A stretch of DNA of 64,000 nt. Origin: Corythucha ciliata (Eukaryota; Arthropoda; Insecta; Hemiptera; Tingidae). Numbering within the stretch: position 1 is the stretch's first letter; each line of letters begins with the position of its first letter. The notes under the pieces were generated by a model. The model had not been told where the DNA came from. It did not search any database and saw nothing but the letters and a program-made list of their open reading frames with translations. The stretch is from the NCBI GenBank assembly GCA_038030265.1, contig CM075940.1, forward strand, positions 8,680,001-8,744,000, written 5' to 3'. Positions 1 through 8,873 of the stretch are shown here, one piece after another. The position numbers and the translations under genes were made by a program.

Positions 1-1062
1 TTTATCTGCACCTCCAGACTCCGCTCCAACACTTCAGCGTGTATCTAATAACCATTTGTTGTCTGCTAGGGACGGAACCACTCGCTTTTCCTAACCCACC
101 CAACTCCCCCAACCATAAGAAATATGTCACACTATTTCCTTCTTCACGGCCGTCTTGACTCAATAAACCCCCTCACCCATTCCACTACAGAAGTGGGATT
201 GCTACTGCAAAATACAAATGTTTAATTCTTCTTCATCTAGAAGCGAGGGGGTGGAGAGTGTTGCCAAGTTGTTATCTACTGTAAAGGTATATTGGGCGTG
301 ATTATTGCCGCGGAATTGGAGAAAAAGTGATCTAACATTCATGGCATAGTTGATGAAGCAATGCATTGCCCCTTTTTCGTTTTTAACTGGATTGCCTGAG
401 ATTAACGACTCGCTGTTTCGTTTTTATACGCACTGGGGAAATATTTACAGGAAAAAAATGCAAAGGAGTAATGGAAGCAATGATGCTTTTTTCCCGTTAA
501 CTATAAAATATGTAACTAAACCCATTGTCTAATTTTGACTCGTTCTCTAGGACTAAAATTCAATCTTTAGTGATTGCAAGCGTCACCAATTCAGATCAGT
601 CAGATCTAACGGATTTTTAAAGTGACTGATCGTGAGTGGGGAAAAAAATCCGTCTAACGGATAGCGGATTTTTAAAACCGAATTTCGGAATCGCTCAATG
701 ATTTTTATTTGTCTAAGGTGAAAATGAGTGATTGGGAAAGGGGTGTATTAAAGAGTGGTGAAGACTTTTTGAGGATAGAATTTTGAAATATTTATTTGAT
801 ATTTTAAGTTATTAAATTTTATACTTTTTAACAACAATACTTGAAACAATATTTTAAATGATCGGAAAAGATACTTTTATTTATTCAATTTACAAAAGGA
901 ACGTTTACTCGCTTGGCTAGAATCGAGAGGGTTTCGTTGGTTTAACGATAGAAAACAAGACTCGTTATTTTTTTCAAAATATTACAATTATAAATATGAG
1001 GTGTGCGTGAATGTTGAAGTTAACTTTAGAAAAAAAAAAGATTTATATCAAATGCTACAGAC
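1..1062. other. AT-rich unique DNA, no gene seen
   Basis: I see no coding signal, RNA gene or clear repeat here. The only local structure is a short duplicated word around 600-680, where the phrase 'taacggatttttaaa' and close variants recur. Short open frames (for example 350-532) have no recognisable domain and are treated as chance. Confidence 0.5.
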
Positions 1063-1208
1063 AATGAGGATTGTACTAGGTTGTCTATGTCATCAAGGAG
1101 TTACACATGTCTGGGGATTGATTGTAAAAAAAAAGAGAATTATAATTATTCTATTATTGTCGCTATTATTAAAAAGTGCTGGTGTTTTAAGTAGCCCTAA
1201 ATACTACA
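1063..1208 (+). repeat. 5' LTR remnant of the gypsy element
   Basis: The sequence from 1073 to 1208 matches 7182-7317 base for base except for about four substitutions. It ends in ...TACTACA like the 3' LTR. Homology fades upstream of about 1063, so more than half of the expected 385-bp LTR is missing or unrecognisable on this side. The LTR would carry promoter and polyadenylation signals; with its 5' part gone, this copy is probably silent. Confidence 0.85.
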
Positions 1209-1212
1209 TTTT

Positions 1213-1230
1213 TGGCGCGGTCGGAAATAA
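1213..1230 (+). promoter_or_regulatory. Putative tRNA primer-binding site
   Basis: TGGCGCGGTCGG starts four bases after the LTR end, at the expected place and with the expected leading TGG, which pairs with the tRNA CCA end. It resembles the tRNA-Ser primer sites used by several arthropod gypsy elements. The tRNA assignment is an inference from memory of that family, not a search result. Confidence 0.6.
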
Positions 1231-1353
1231 ATACGCTACTCAACATCACCGGAGGCCGGTGGTCGAACTGATTGGGTCGTGTTGCATAGATATAGTTCTT
1301 CAACGCGTGAGTACGTAGTCATTGTCGTTTTTTTTTTTATTTGAGCTCTTGTT

Positions 1354-2307
1354 TTGGGAACTTCGAAAATGGAAATTGCGTCGAGGCCGATAGCATTCGA
1401 TCCGATAGCGGATGGTAATGTCGCTAAGCGGTGGAAAATGTGGTTGGATGATTTTGAAATATTTTTGGTTGCGGCCGACGTAACTGTTGATGTTCGAAAG
1501 CGGGCACTTTTATTGAATTGTGCAGGTAGAGAAGTTGTCGATATATTTCGTTCCTTCCCGGGTCCAAGTTCTACGTATGATGAAGCGAAGGTGTTATTGT
1601 CTAGTTATTTTATTCCAAAGACTAATGTTTTATATGAAATTTTTAAATTTCGAAGTACAAAGCAAGAGTCCGGGGAAACTATAAAACAATATCATGTTCG
1701 GTTGAGGCAATTGGGCACATCTTGTGATTTCAAGGATCCAGATTTTGAGATAAAAGTACAGATTTTACTGGGTACTCATTCGGATCGTCTTCGTAAGGAA
1801 ATACTGCAAAAAGATATGTCCTTGGAAGACATTTTGACCTTGGGCCAAACTCTTGAGATAGTGAACAATCAAATGAACGCGTTCAATTTGTCTGAAAATT
1901 CTGAACAGTTTGTTAATAATTTGGACAAACCTCATTCTACGATTTCAGCACGTAAATGCTTTGCTTGTAATGGGGAGTGGCCGCACAAGCAGTTATGTCC
2001 GGCCAAGGGCAAGGTTTGTCAGAAGTGTGGAGAGAAAAATCATTTCGCTCGTTCAAAATTTTGTTCAAGTAGAGAAAATGGTCGGTCAAGTTCTCGTAAA
2101 AAGGATTTTAAAGGTCAAAAACTCAATACAGTTGTGCGGGACAATGATTCGGATTCGGAGTCAAGTGGTTCATTTTCAAATTCTGAAAAATCTTTAAATG
2201 TCGCCGTCGGAAAACGAGGAGAAGAGTTGCCGCACGTGAATATCGAGGTTTTAGGACAACGCGTTCTATTTATAGTTGACACGGGGGTGTTCAGCAAATT
2301 TGATTAG
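1354..2307 (+). pseudogene. gag: Gag plus start of protease, gypsy element
   Basis: This is a 317-codon frame. The N-terminal two thirds look like a retrotransposon capsid (W-rich start, a KRALLLNCAG-type helix, then a SGETIKQYHVRLRQLG-type segment). Residues about 201-236 hold two Cys/His knuckles, CFAC...C and CQKCGEKNH...C; the second has six residues before the last Cys instead of the usual four. The frame runs directly into the aspartyl protease, reaching the active-site motif VDTG near residue 310. A run of five G at 2283-2287 then throws it out of frame and it stops. Gag would package element RNA in the cytoplasm. The start is the first ATG of the frame, in the expected leader position. 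Confidence 0.85.
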
Positions 2308-2452
2308 TAAGGATGTTTATAACAAACTATATAATGCCCCTTCATTGAGAAAAACTTCGTGTGTTTTGAATGCTTACCAAAGTAAACCGATTGCCGTTTT
2401 AGGGAAGTTTGAAACGGAAATGACTTTTAAAAACGCTGCGAATTATCGAACA
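2276..2452 (+). pseudogene. Aspartyl protease remnant, gypsy element
   Basis: Directly after the VDTG motif the protease continues in the next frame with a CSANLIS-like strand and then YNKLYNAPSL, which is normal for gypsy proteases. One surplus G in the run at 2283-2287 explains the shift. The domain is then cut at 2452 by the 423-bp insertion and resumes at 2881. The enzyme would cleave the Gag-Pol polyprotein. It is inactive here because of both breaks. Confidence 0.75.
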
Positions 2453-2875
2453 ATGCCTTATTATTTCGACTGTGGGTTTATTATTCATGGATGTAGTCAA
2501 ATCCGGCTTGAAATTACATGAAAATCGACACCCCACACCCCTATGACCCCAAATCCTTTGAAAATCCCCATTTTGGACCCGCTTTTGGCCCATAAAACCC
2601 AAGGAGGTTATTTGATCAAACTGATCAGATGTTAGGACCAACTAGACCCCAAATGGAGTCTATGTGCGAAAGAACGAGTTTTTTCGAGCAATCCTAGGGC
2701 AAGATATGGCCCGGACGGCGGACGGCGGACGGACATTTTTTTTTTTATTGCAGATTTGGATTCTACGCACTTTGAAACGTAAAACTACAAATTTTGAGGG
2801 GGGGGGGGTCAAAAAAATTTTTTTGCGATACGATTACAAAGACTTATTATTGAGAAATAATAAGACAAAATCGTA
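2453..2875. mobile_element. 423-bp non-autonomous insertion in the gypsy protease
   Basis: The insert is flanked by GAACA at 2448-2452 and again at 2876-2880. Removing insert plus one GAACA (428 nt) returns the protease/RT junction to the correct phase, so both boundaries are exact. The ends share CTTATTATTTC in inverted orientation (about 2457-2467, and on the opposite strand near 2857-2868), and there is a 9-bp stem CTTATTATT/AATAATAAG close to the right end. Inside are a GGCGGAC triplication (about 2716-2731), an 11-G run at 2798-2808 and no long frame. It could be a MITE-like DNA element or a small unclassified insertion. I do not recognise the family. Confidence 0.7.
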
Positions 2876-2880
2876 GAACA

Positions 2881-3825
2881 TCGGCAAAAGTTCTTGTTGT
2901 AGAGGCAGGTGAATCGCTATTGAGCTGTAAGACAGCCCAGGCATTGGGGATTGTTTCTTTAGTTCTGAATGTAAAGTCTCAAGAAATAGAAGTTTTGAAT
3001 CGTTATCCAACAGTGTTTAATGGAATAGGCAAAATGAAGAATTTTGAGCTCAAGCTACACATTGATATGACAATCAAGCCAGCGGTCGCCCCTTTTCGAA
3101 GGACACCTCATCACCTCAGGAAACAAGTGGAGGAAGAAATTCACAGATTGTTACAGGATGATATAGTTGAGAAGGTGGTAGGTCCGACGTCGTGGGCATC
3201 TCCCATTGTTGTTGTTCCGAAGAGAGATGGTACAATAAGGCTGTGTGTTGATATGAGGGTTCCTAACAAGGCTATTTTAAGAGAACGTTTCCCAATGCCT
3301 ACTATCGAGGAAATAATTTCGTTGGTTGAAGGATCTCAAGTATTTTCCAAACTGGATTTGAATAACGGATTCCATCAGATCGTTTTAGATGAGTCGTCTC
3401 GGGAAATCACTACGTTCACTACCCATATTGGTTTATTCCGCTACAAACGCTTAAGCATGGGAATTACTTCAGCTCCTGAAAATTTTCATAAAATTATTCG
3501 TAATAGTTTGGCTGGTATTAACGGTTGCATTAATGTCAGTGACGACATTTTAGTTTTTGGCAAAACAAAGGAAGAGCATGATATTATGTTGCACAGAGTT
3601 CTTCGGCGGTTGGAGGAGATAGGCTTGACTGTAAATCCAAAGAAATGTCTTTTTTCCAAAGAATCGGTTCCTTATCTTGGATATGTGGTGTCAAAAAATG
3701 GATTAGAAGCAGATCCGGCTAAAGTCAAGGTTATTAAAGAATTAGACCCTCCTAAGGATGTTCATGAAACTAGGAGTTATTTTTGGGGATGGTTGGATTT
3801 TTGTTGCGTTTTATACCTTGTTTAG
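2881..3825 (+). pseudogene. pol: Reverse transcriptase, gypsy element
   Basis: The domain spans the whole frame. Visible motifs are WASPIVVVPKRDGTIRLCVD (finger/palm), FSKLDLNNGFHQI (motif A with catalytic Asp), LSMGITSAPENF (motif B) and INVSDDILVFGK (motif C). Motif C has SDD where most elements have YxDD; I recall the same variant in other invertebrate gypsy families, so it may be natural. The frame ends at 3825 after a one-base shift in the T/G run near 3780, and RNase H follows in the next frame. It would copy element RNA into DNA. The listed start is the end of the upstream insertion, because no new start codon is needed in a polyprotein. Confidence 0.92.
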
Positions 3826-4355
3826 CGGATAAAACAAAACCTTTACGCAAGCTCATAGAAAAACAAAGTGATTGGCGCTGGACTTCAATTGAACAACATT
3901 GTTTTGAAGAATTAAAAACAACAGTTGAGAATGCAGTCACAAACAATTTTTTTGACCTGTCCAAAACATCTCACTTGTACACGGATGCTGGTCCAGAAGG
4001 GTTAGCAGCAAGTAAAAAACGGGCAAAAATAATAGCTTGTGCTAGCGTCAGTTTGAACGACATTCAAAAGAGATATTCTCAGATCCAGCGAGAAATGCTT
4101 GCCGTCGCGTGGGGTGTTGAACACTTTCAGGATTATTTGATCGGTTCAAAATTTGTCATTCACACTGATCATAAACCACTTGTGTCTCTGCTGACCAATG
4201 TTAATGCACCAGCTTCGCCTAGATTGGAGCGTTTGCGTTTTAAGTTAATGGGTTTCGATTACTCAATTCAGCACATTTCAGGGAAAGACAATCCATCGGA
4301 TTACATGTCCCGTCACCCATTGAAGGTGCAAGCCCCAGTCAGTGCGGAAGATTTC
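3783..4355 (+). pseudogene. pol: RNase H and connection domain, gypsy element
   Basis: The frame picks up the end of the RT thumb/connection (RFIPCLADKTKPLRKL) and continues into RNase H. The first catalytic Asp sits in LYTDAGPEGLAA, followed by YSQIQREMLAVAWGVEHF (catalytic Glu) and FVIHTDHKPLV (second Asp). The C-terminal linker has the familiar ISGKDNPSDYMSRHPL motif, just before integrase in all Ty3/gypsy elements. It would degrade the RNA strand of the hybrid during replication. It is interrupted at 4355 by a LINE; the integrase continues at 5944 in the phase expected once the LINE is removed. Confidence 0.9.
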
Positions 4356-4497
4356 TAATAATAATAATGATATTCACTTTATTGCAGAAACCTCATAACG
4401 GGCATTACAACGTCAAATTCAATTAACTAAAAATAAATAAATTTTAACAATAATCAATACAAAATAGGTATCACAGTCAAAACCCTGAGGTCTATTC

Positions 4498-5055
4498 CTA
4501 GCTGTCAAAAAACTCCTCGAGTGAGTAGATGGCTTTGTTTATTAGGTGTCTCTTTATTGAGCGCTTAAACTCAGAAGCACCCAATGTCCTGAATGAGCCA
4601 GGAAGCGCGTTAAATAGCCGAATCGAAACAGCCCGGAAGCCCGTCATCACCCTTGAGAGACGAGAGAACGGCATGACTAAATCACCCTTGTGCCTCGTAT
4701 CGTAGCAATGGCGGTCCCCAACGCTCTCCATGAGAGGGAACTCTCTATGGGCAAGAACAAGGGCCTGGAGCACAAATAAGCTCGACAATGTCAGTATGCC
4801 TGACTCCCTAAAACTATCTCTACAGGATTCACCTTTGCCCAAACCAGCTACGATTCTTATGGCTTTCTTTTGCAATCTGAATGCTCTTATGGCCGCCGGA
4901 GCCGCACCCCAAAGGATAGTCCCGTATGACAAATGGCAATGCACATGCGCGAAGTAGGCCGCTCTAACAACGTCCTTTGGTACGACATCCCTGAACCTCC
5001 GTAAAAGAAACACGCCAGTCGCCAACTTACTGCATAACCTGTCAATATGCACCAC
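4498..5055 (-). pseudogene. LINE C-terminal region
   Basis: This is the continuation of the LINE RT after a frameshift around 5045. It carries the thumb and the region after RT found in CR1/Jockey-type LINEs: LCSKLATGVFLLRRFRDVV, then FAHVHCHLSYGTILWGAA, then the late signature HCYDTRHKGDL and a final FKRSIKRHLINKAIYSLEEF. The order and the HxYxTR signature fit the standard 3' end of these elements. It ends in a stop about 140 bp before the ATT tail. Confidence 0.82.
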
Positions 5056-5932
5056 ACCCCCATGAAAGCCTCGAGTCTAACCAGAACCCCAAAAACTTAA
5101 TAGGTGTCTCATCACTCCGACCAGACAACGCAAGGCGCAAGCTCTGCGTCTTCCCACGATTGAGGCATAACCCGTTCGAGGAACACCACGACTCAACCTG
5201 ATTATTCACAGCATCCAGATGTTCCAGCAAGTGGGCCCCGCCCTCAAGTTTATTGCACGACATTTGGATAGTAAAATCGTTCGCAAACAACATTGTTTGG
5301 CAAGGAAACGGCAGCAAGGTAAATCTATCCGGTAAGTCATTAATAAATACAAAGAAAAGGGGAGGACCAACTTTGGACCCCTGCGGAACCCCAGAAGACA
5401 CGGGATACCATTGGGACATATCCCCATTCAAACATACCGCATTGTACCGATCCTGCAAATAAGATTGAATCAAAGACAAAGCCTCGGGGGAAAACTCATA
5501 CCAAGGCAATTTGTTCAAAAGAACATCGTGCGGAACCGAATCAAATGCCTTCGACAGATCATACGATTGTATAAAAGCTCCTTTATCCTGTTCCAGACTC
5601 TGAAGACATACCTCCACCAGCTTCGTGGCAGCCGAGACTGTACCCAAATTTGATCTAAAGCCAAACTGACTAGAGGAGAAGAGATTATTGTTTTCGAAAT
5701 ATTCACTAATTGAACGTTGCATAAATCCTTCAAGGACCTTCGCTACGTGAGGAATAATCGCAATAGGCCTATAATTACCCACAGCTTCCCTTTTGCCGCT
5801 TTTAAAAACAGGCACAACTTTGGACAGCTTCAATACAGCCGGGAAACAACCAAACAACAAAATTTCATTAAATAGGTGAGCCAACGGTTCACAAATGTAT
5901 GCTGCGATAGCCTTCAACATAGTTGCCGTCAT
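5042..5932 (-). pseudogene. LINE reverse transcriptase fragment, catalytic Asp lost
   Basis: This 296-codon frame covers RT motifs 2 to 6: VVPVFKSGKREAVGNYRPIA, FLARGFR-like SSQFGFRSN, SYDLSKAFDSVPHDVLL (motif A) and SSGVPQGSKVGPPLFFVFIN (motif B). Motif C reads LFANDFTI, where an active enzyme has FADD. The first of the two catalytic Asp pairs is thus Asn, and the polymerase would be dead even without the frameshift. The frame ends near 5042, where a shift passes the coding sequence to the frame at 4498-5055. The N-terminal endonuclease and the first RT motifs are missing because of 5' truncation. Confidence 0.88.
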
Positions 5933-5943
5933 ACCAAAGATTC

Positions 5944-6324
5944 ATTAATTTGGTAACTAAAAGTTCATTGCCTTCGACTTTGTCAAGATCGAAAATTGCC
6001 GAGGAAACAATGAAGAACGAGTCTTTAATGAAGGTTGTTTCTGCCATTTTCTCAGGAGATTGGTTACAACAAGACGTTTCACAGTTCAAAAACCTAAAGA
6101 ATGAGTTGGCTGTAACTTCAGATGGAATTTTGCTGAGAGGGCCTCGGATCGTGATGCCATGTTCTTTACAGCAATCAGTCGTTGATTTGGCTCATCGGGG
6201 TCATCAGGGCATTACAAAGTCGAAACAAGTACTTCGTAGTAAAGTTTGGTTCCCTAGAATGGATTCTATGGTTGAAGCTACTGTGCGGCGTTGCGTTCCA
6301 TGCCAAGCCAATTCATCCCATTAA
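5944..6324 (+). pseudogene. pol: Integrase N-terminal zinc domain, gypsy element
   Basis: The coding frame resumes here after the LINE. It holds the linker between RNase H and integrase, then the HHCC zinc domain: LAHRGHQGITKSKQVLRSKV and WFPRMDSMVEATVRRCVPCQ. The paired His and Cys are all present. The frame runs into a stop at 6322-6324 because of a shift around 6318; the catalytic core continues in another frame. The domain would help multimerise integrase on the LTR ends. Confidence 0.88.
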
Positions 6325-6700
6325 ACCCACTCCTATTCCTTCGGGGGCGTGGCAGAATTTATCGATGGATTTTTCAGGACCTTATCCAAACAACAAATAC
6401 GTCGTGGTACTCATTGACGACTTGAGCAAATACCCTTTTGCTGATCCAATTTCATCATTGTGTTCGAGTGTAGTTATTCGGAAATTGTTCGAAATTTTTT
6501 CCATCTTTGGTATTCCGTTATCGATTAGGACAGATAATGGTCCACCTTTTAATGGCCATGAATTTTCTCGATTTAGATGACTTGGGAATTAAACATCATA
6601 GGGTCACAAGTTTGTGGCCTGAAGCAAATGGAAGGGCCGAGCATTTCATGCAAAACTTGAATAAAACAATCAGAACAGCTGTTATTGCCACCAACTATGG
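6310..6700 (+). pseudogene. pol: Integrase catalytic core, gypsy element, frameshifted
   Basis: The core is recognisable by its D,D-35-E residues: Asp in LSMDFSGPYP, Asp in SIRTDNGPPFNGHEF and Glu in WPEANGRAEHF. The first two are in one frame (to 6580) and the last in another (from about 6575), so at least one more indel lies near 6570. The core joins cDNA to host DNA. The C-terminal part is missing because an internal deletion near 6690 fuses the core to the end of the element. Confidence 0.86.
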
Positions 6701-6920
6701 CTTTAGCTCAAAACCATTGTTCCCATCAACGGAAATACTACAGTCGCTAGTGATCGCCTGATCCCTGATTTCAAGTATCCGTCAACCGTTACGTTATGGA
6801 GTGTCAAATGGACACCAGTCGTTCTCAACTCGACGATCAGAACGTCAACGTCGTCCTCCAATCCATCTACTCGATTATGACTTTCGTAATTCACATTAGT
6901 ACCAATGTATCTTCGGACTA
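6686..6920 (+). pseudogene. Deletion junction and end of pol
   Basis: From about 6700 the sequence matches 11030-11130, the 3' end of a second copy of the same family (shared phrases include CATCAACGGAAATACTACAG and GATCGCCTGATCCCTGAT). That second copy has about 450 bp of integrase C-terminal domain before this point; here it is gone. Both copies carry CCACCA at the joint, so a microhomology deletion is likely. Confidence 0.75.
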
Positions 6921-6932
6921 AGTGGGGGAGAC
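6921..6932 (+). promoter_or_regulatory. Polypurine tract
   Basis: AGTGGGGGAGAC lies immediately before the TG that opens the 3' LTR. A purine tract in this position primes plus-strand DNA synthesis in LTR retrotransposons. Identified by position and composition. Confidence 0.7.
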
Positions 6933-7317
6933 TGTAATGACCCTACGTCCATGATTATTAACCCATGGCACATGTTTCCTTCTTCGAATATGAAGCGAGC
7001 AGTTCTCGCACTTTTTACCCAGTTTCCCGTTTCTTGTTTTTAAATACAAATACATAATATTCGATACGCGTTCCTATTTCTAAAATATATAACAGATGGT
7101 ATTCACAAGAAGTGGTCGCCAAGTAAAAAGACCGGAAAGATTGAAGGACTTCCATATGTTTAAATGAAGTTGAGGAGGAATGTACTAGGTTGTCTATGTC
7201 ATCAAGGAGTTACACATGTTTGAGGATTGATTGTAAAAAAAAAGAGAATTATAATTATTCTATTATATTCGCTATTATTAAAAAGTGCTGGTGTTTTAAG
7301 TAGCCCTAAATACTACA
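6933..7317 (+). repeat. 3' LTR of the gypsy element (385 bp)
   Basis: It begins TGTAATGA right after the purine tract and ends ATACTACA, giving the standard TG...CA termini. Its last 136 bp match the 5' LTR remnant at 1073-1208. A TATA-like AT stretch lies at 7082-7092. The start is set by the purine tract, because the 5' LTR does not reach this far. Confidence 0.82.
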
Positions 7318-7748
7318 AGGATAACGCGGTGATTTTACAAAAATCAATTTTTAAAAACAATAAAAATGTCTTTACTTATTTTTATTCCAAAGAGGATATT
7401 TATTTTAACTAATTATCAATTTTACGGTAGATTGAAACGATTGGGGAATAGTTAACGAACTCAAATTTTACTATTTGAAAATAGTTAGCAAAATTAATTT
7501 TTAAAGAAAAATCTTTATCGAAAAGGAACCTGAAGGGTCCCGAATAAAAATGGGGAAAAGTTAGTGTGTCTAAATAAGGAGACTGCACCGACCTTTTTCG
7601 AAAAACAGCTTGCAGAATGTGAAAATCGTTTATTTAAAAGATTTGAAGTCAGAAGTAACTTTAGAAACTTTAGAAATCGGTAGCGTGGAAATCGAATGCA
7701 ATATCGCTGGGAGCCCTCAAAAAAGCCTCGAGAAGGGCTTTTCCAGGG
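7318..7748. other. AT-rich spacer, no gene seen
   Basis: The stretch between the gypsy LTR and the composite tRNA-like element is AT-rich with many short A and T runs. I see no repeat matching other parts of the window and no coding signal. Confidence 0.5.
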
Positions 7749-7844
7749 TTTTTAAATTGTAATTAATAAATTAATTAAACTGATGTTATCCGGGCGACGA
7801 TGGAAGGGCTTAGCCCAACACGATTCGAGTTTCGATAAAAAATG

Positions 7845-7917
7845 GCTCCCCGGCGGGATTTAAACCCCCAACCTCTGGATTACCAGTCCAGCACGCTGCC
7901 AATTGCGCCACGGAGAC
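7845..7917 (-). tRNA. tRNA-Thr(GGU)-like sequence, inverted copy
   Basis: The cloverleaf can be drawn on the minus strand: a six-of-seven-pair acceptor stem, a D arm, an anticodon stem CUGGA/UCCAG with all five pairs and loop CUGGUAA (anticodon GGU), and a T arm with one side decayed (GGGGG facing CCCGC). The encoded CCA follows at once, which nuclear tRNA genes lack. The B box is changed (GGTTTAAATCC). It is most likely a tRNA-derived repeat unit, not a working tRNA gene. Confidence 0.65.
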
Positions 7918-8198
7918 GCCTTTGGGAGTCGTACTCCGAGGGATAAGCTAAGCCGAACCCCACCCAGGTCCATTGTTTCTCGAAACTCTAGGCGCTTCTC
8001 CTGATCGGTAAACCAGGCCGAAATTTATCTTATCTAGATGTTTTGAGATGGATATAATGAATATTTCTGTCGCCGGCATTTTTAATTAAGCTCTAGGCGC
8101 TTCTCCGCCTAAACTCTTAAGCGCCTAGAGTTTCGAGAAACAATGGACCTGGGTGGGGTTCGGCTTAGCTTATCCCTCGGAGTACGACTCCCAAAGGC

Positions 8199-8271
8199 GT
8201 CTCCGTGGCGCAATTGGCAGCGTGCTGAACTGGTAATCCAGAGGTTGCGGGTTCAAATCCCGCCGGGGAGC
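8199..8271 (+). tRNA. tRNA-Thr(GGU)-like sequence, tandem copy 1
   Basis: A box TGGCGCAATTGG and B box GGTTCAAATCC are both good RNA polymerase III promoter matches. The acceptor stem pairs at six of seven positions, D stem GCGC/GCGU, T stem GCGGG/CCCGC, and the anticodon stem has one A-C mismatch (CUGAA/UCCAG). Anticodon is GGU by position; animals normally use AGU to read these Thr codons. It is followed directly by a genomic CA that makes CCA. It is probably a tRNA-derived repeat but could still be transcribed. Confidence 0.65.
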
Positions 8272-8499
8272 CATTTTTTCTCGAAACTCTAGGCGTTTCT
8301 CCTGATCGGTAAACCACGCCGAAATTTATCTTATCTAGATGTTTTGAGATGGATATAATGAATATTTCTGTCGCCGGCATTTTTAATTAAGCTCTAGGCG
8401 CTTCTCCGCCTAAACTCTTAAGCGCCTAGAGTTTCGAGAAACAATGGACCTGGGTGGGGTTCGGCTTAGCTTATCCCTCGGAGTACGACTCCCAAAGGC

Positions 8500-8572
8500 G
8501 TCTCCGTGGCGCAATTGGCAGCGTGCTGAACTGGTAATCCAGAGGTTGCGGGTTCAAATCCCGCCGGGGAGC
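8500..8572 (+). tRNA. tRNA-Thr(GGU)-like sequence, tandem copy 2
   Basis: Appears identical to the copy 301 bp upstream, including the flanks, so the duplication is recent or homogenised. Same box A, box B and anticodon-stem mismatch. Confidence 0.65.
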
Positions 8573-8800
8573 CATTTTTTCTCGAAACTCTAGGCGTTTC
8601 TCCTGATCGGTAAACCACGCCGAAATTTATCTTATCTAGATGTTTTGAGATGGATATAATGAATATTTCTGTCGCCGGCATTTTTAATTAAGCTCTAGGC
8701 GCTTCTCCGCCTAAACTCTTAAGCGCCTAGAGTTTCGAGAAACAATGGACCTGGGTGGGGTTCGGCTTAGCTTATCCCTCGGAGTACGACTCCCAAAGGC

Positions 8801-8873
8801 GTCTCCGTGGCGCAATTGGCAGCGTGCTGAACTGGTAATCCAGAGGTTGCGGGTTCAAATCCCGCCGGGGAGC
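8801..8873 (+). tRNA. tRNA-Thr(GGU)-like sequence, tandem copy 3
   Basis: Third identical tRNA-like domain, again at a 301-bp interval. Downstream, the unit breaks off after TCTCGAAACTC and changes to the right inverted end of the composite element. Confidence 0.65.

Larger units (their letters stand above)
4356..5936 (-). mobile_element. 5'-truncated CR1/Jockey-type LINE inserted in the gypsy element
   Basis: About 1.58 kb of the 3' half of a LINE lies on the minus strand: the RT from its middle to its end, the C-terminal region, a short 3' UTR and a microsatellite tail of repeated ATT at 4356-4368. The insertion site shows AAGATTTC at 4348-4355 and AAGATTC at 5937-5943, a short target-site duplication with one base slipped. 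Truncation at the 5' end is the usual product of target-primed reverse transcription. The simple-repeat tail points to the CR1/Jockey side rather than an A-tailed LINE. It inserted after the gypsy element, because it splits it. Confidence 0.85.
1063..7317 (+). mobile_element. Degenerate Ty3/gypsy LTR retrotransposon with nested insertions
   Basis: The order is 5' LTR remnant, tRNA primer site, gag with zinc knuckle, aspartyl protease, reverse transcriptase, RNase H, integrase, purine tract and 3' LTR. RNase H before integrase is the Ty3/gypsy order. The 136 nt shared by the two LTRs (1073-1208 and 7182-7317) differ at about four positions by eye, so the insertion is not ancient. The reading frame is broken by single-base shifts near 2285, 3780, 6318 and 6570, by a 423-bp insertion (2453-2875), by a LINE insertion (4356-5936) and by an internal deletion near 6690. 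Taking out the two insertions puts the flanking coding segments back in phase. The original element therefore probably had one long gag-pol frame. It cannot be autonomous now. A target-site duplication is not visible because the 5' LTR is truncated or diverged. Confidence 0.93.

Noticed and set aside
8165..8681. Two identical 71-codon frames on the minus strand (8165-8380, 8466-8681) with AGFEPATSGL-like text
   Set aside because: They are the antisense reading of the tRNA-like domains; this phrase is a well-known false protein made from tRNA-like DNA.
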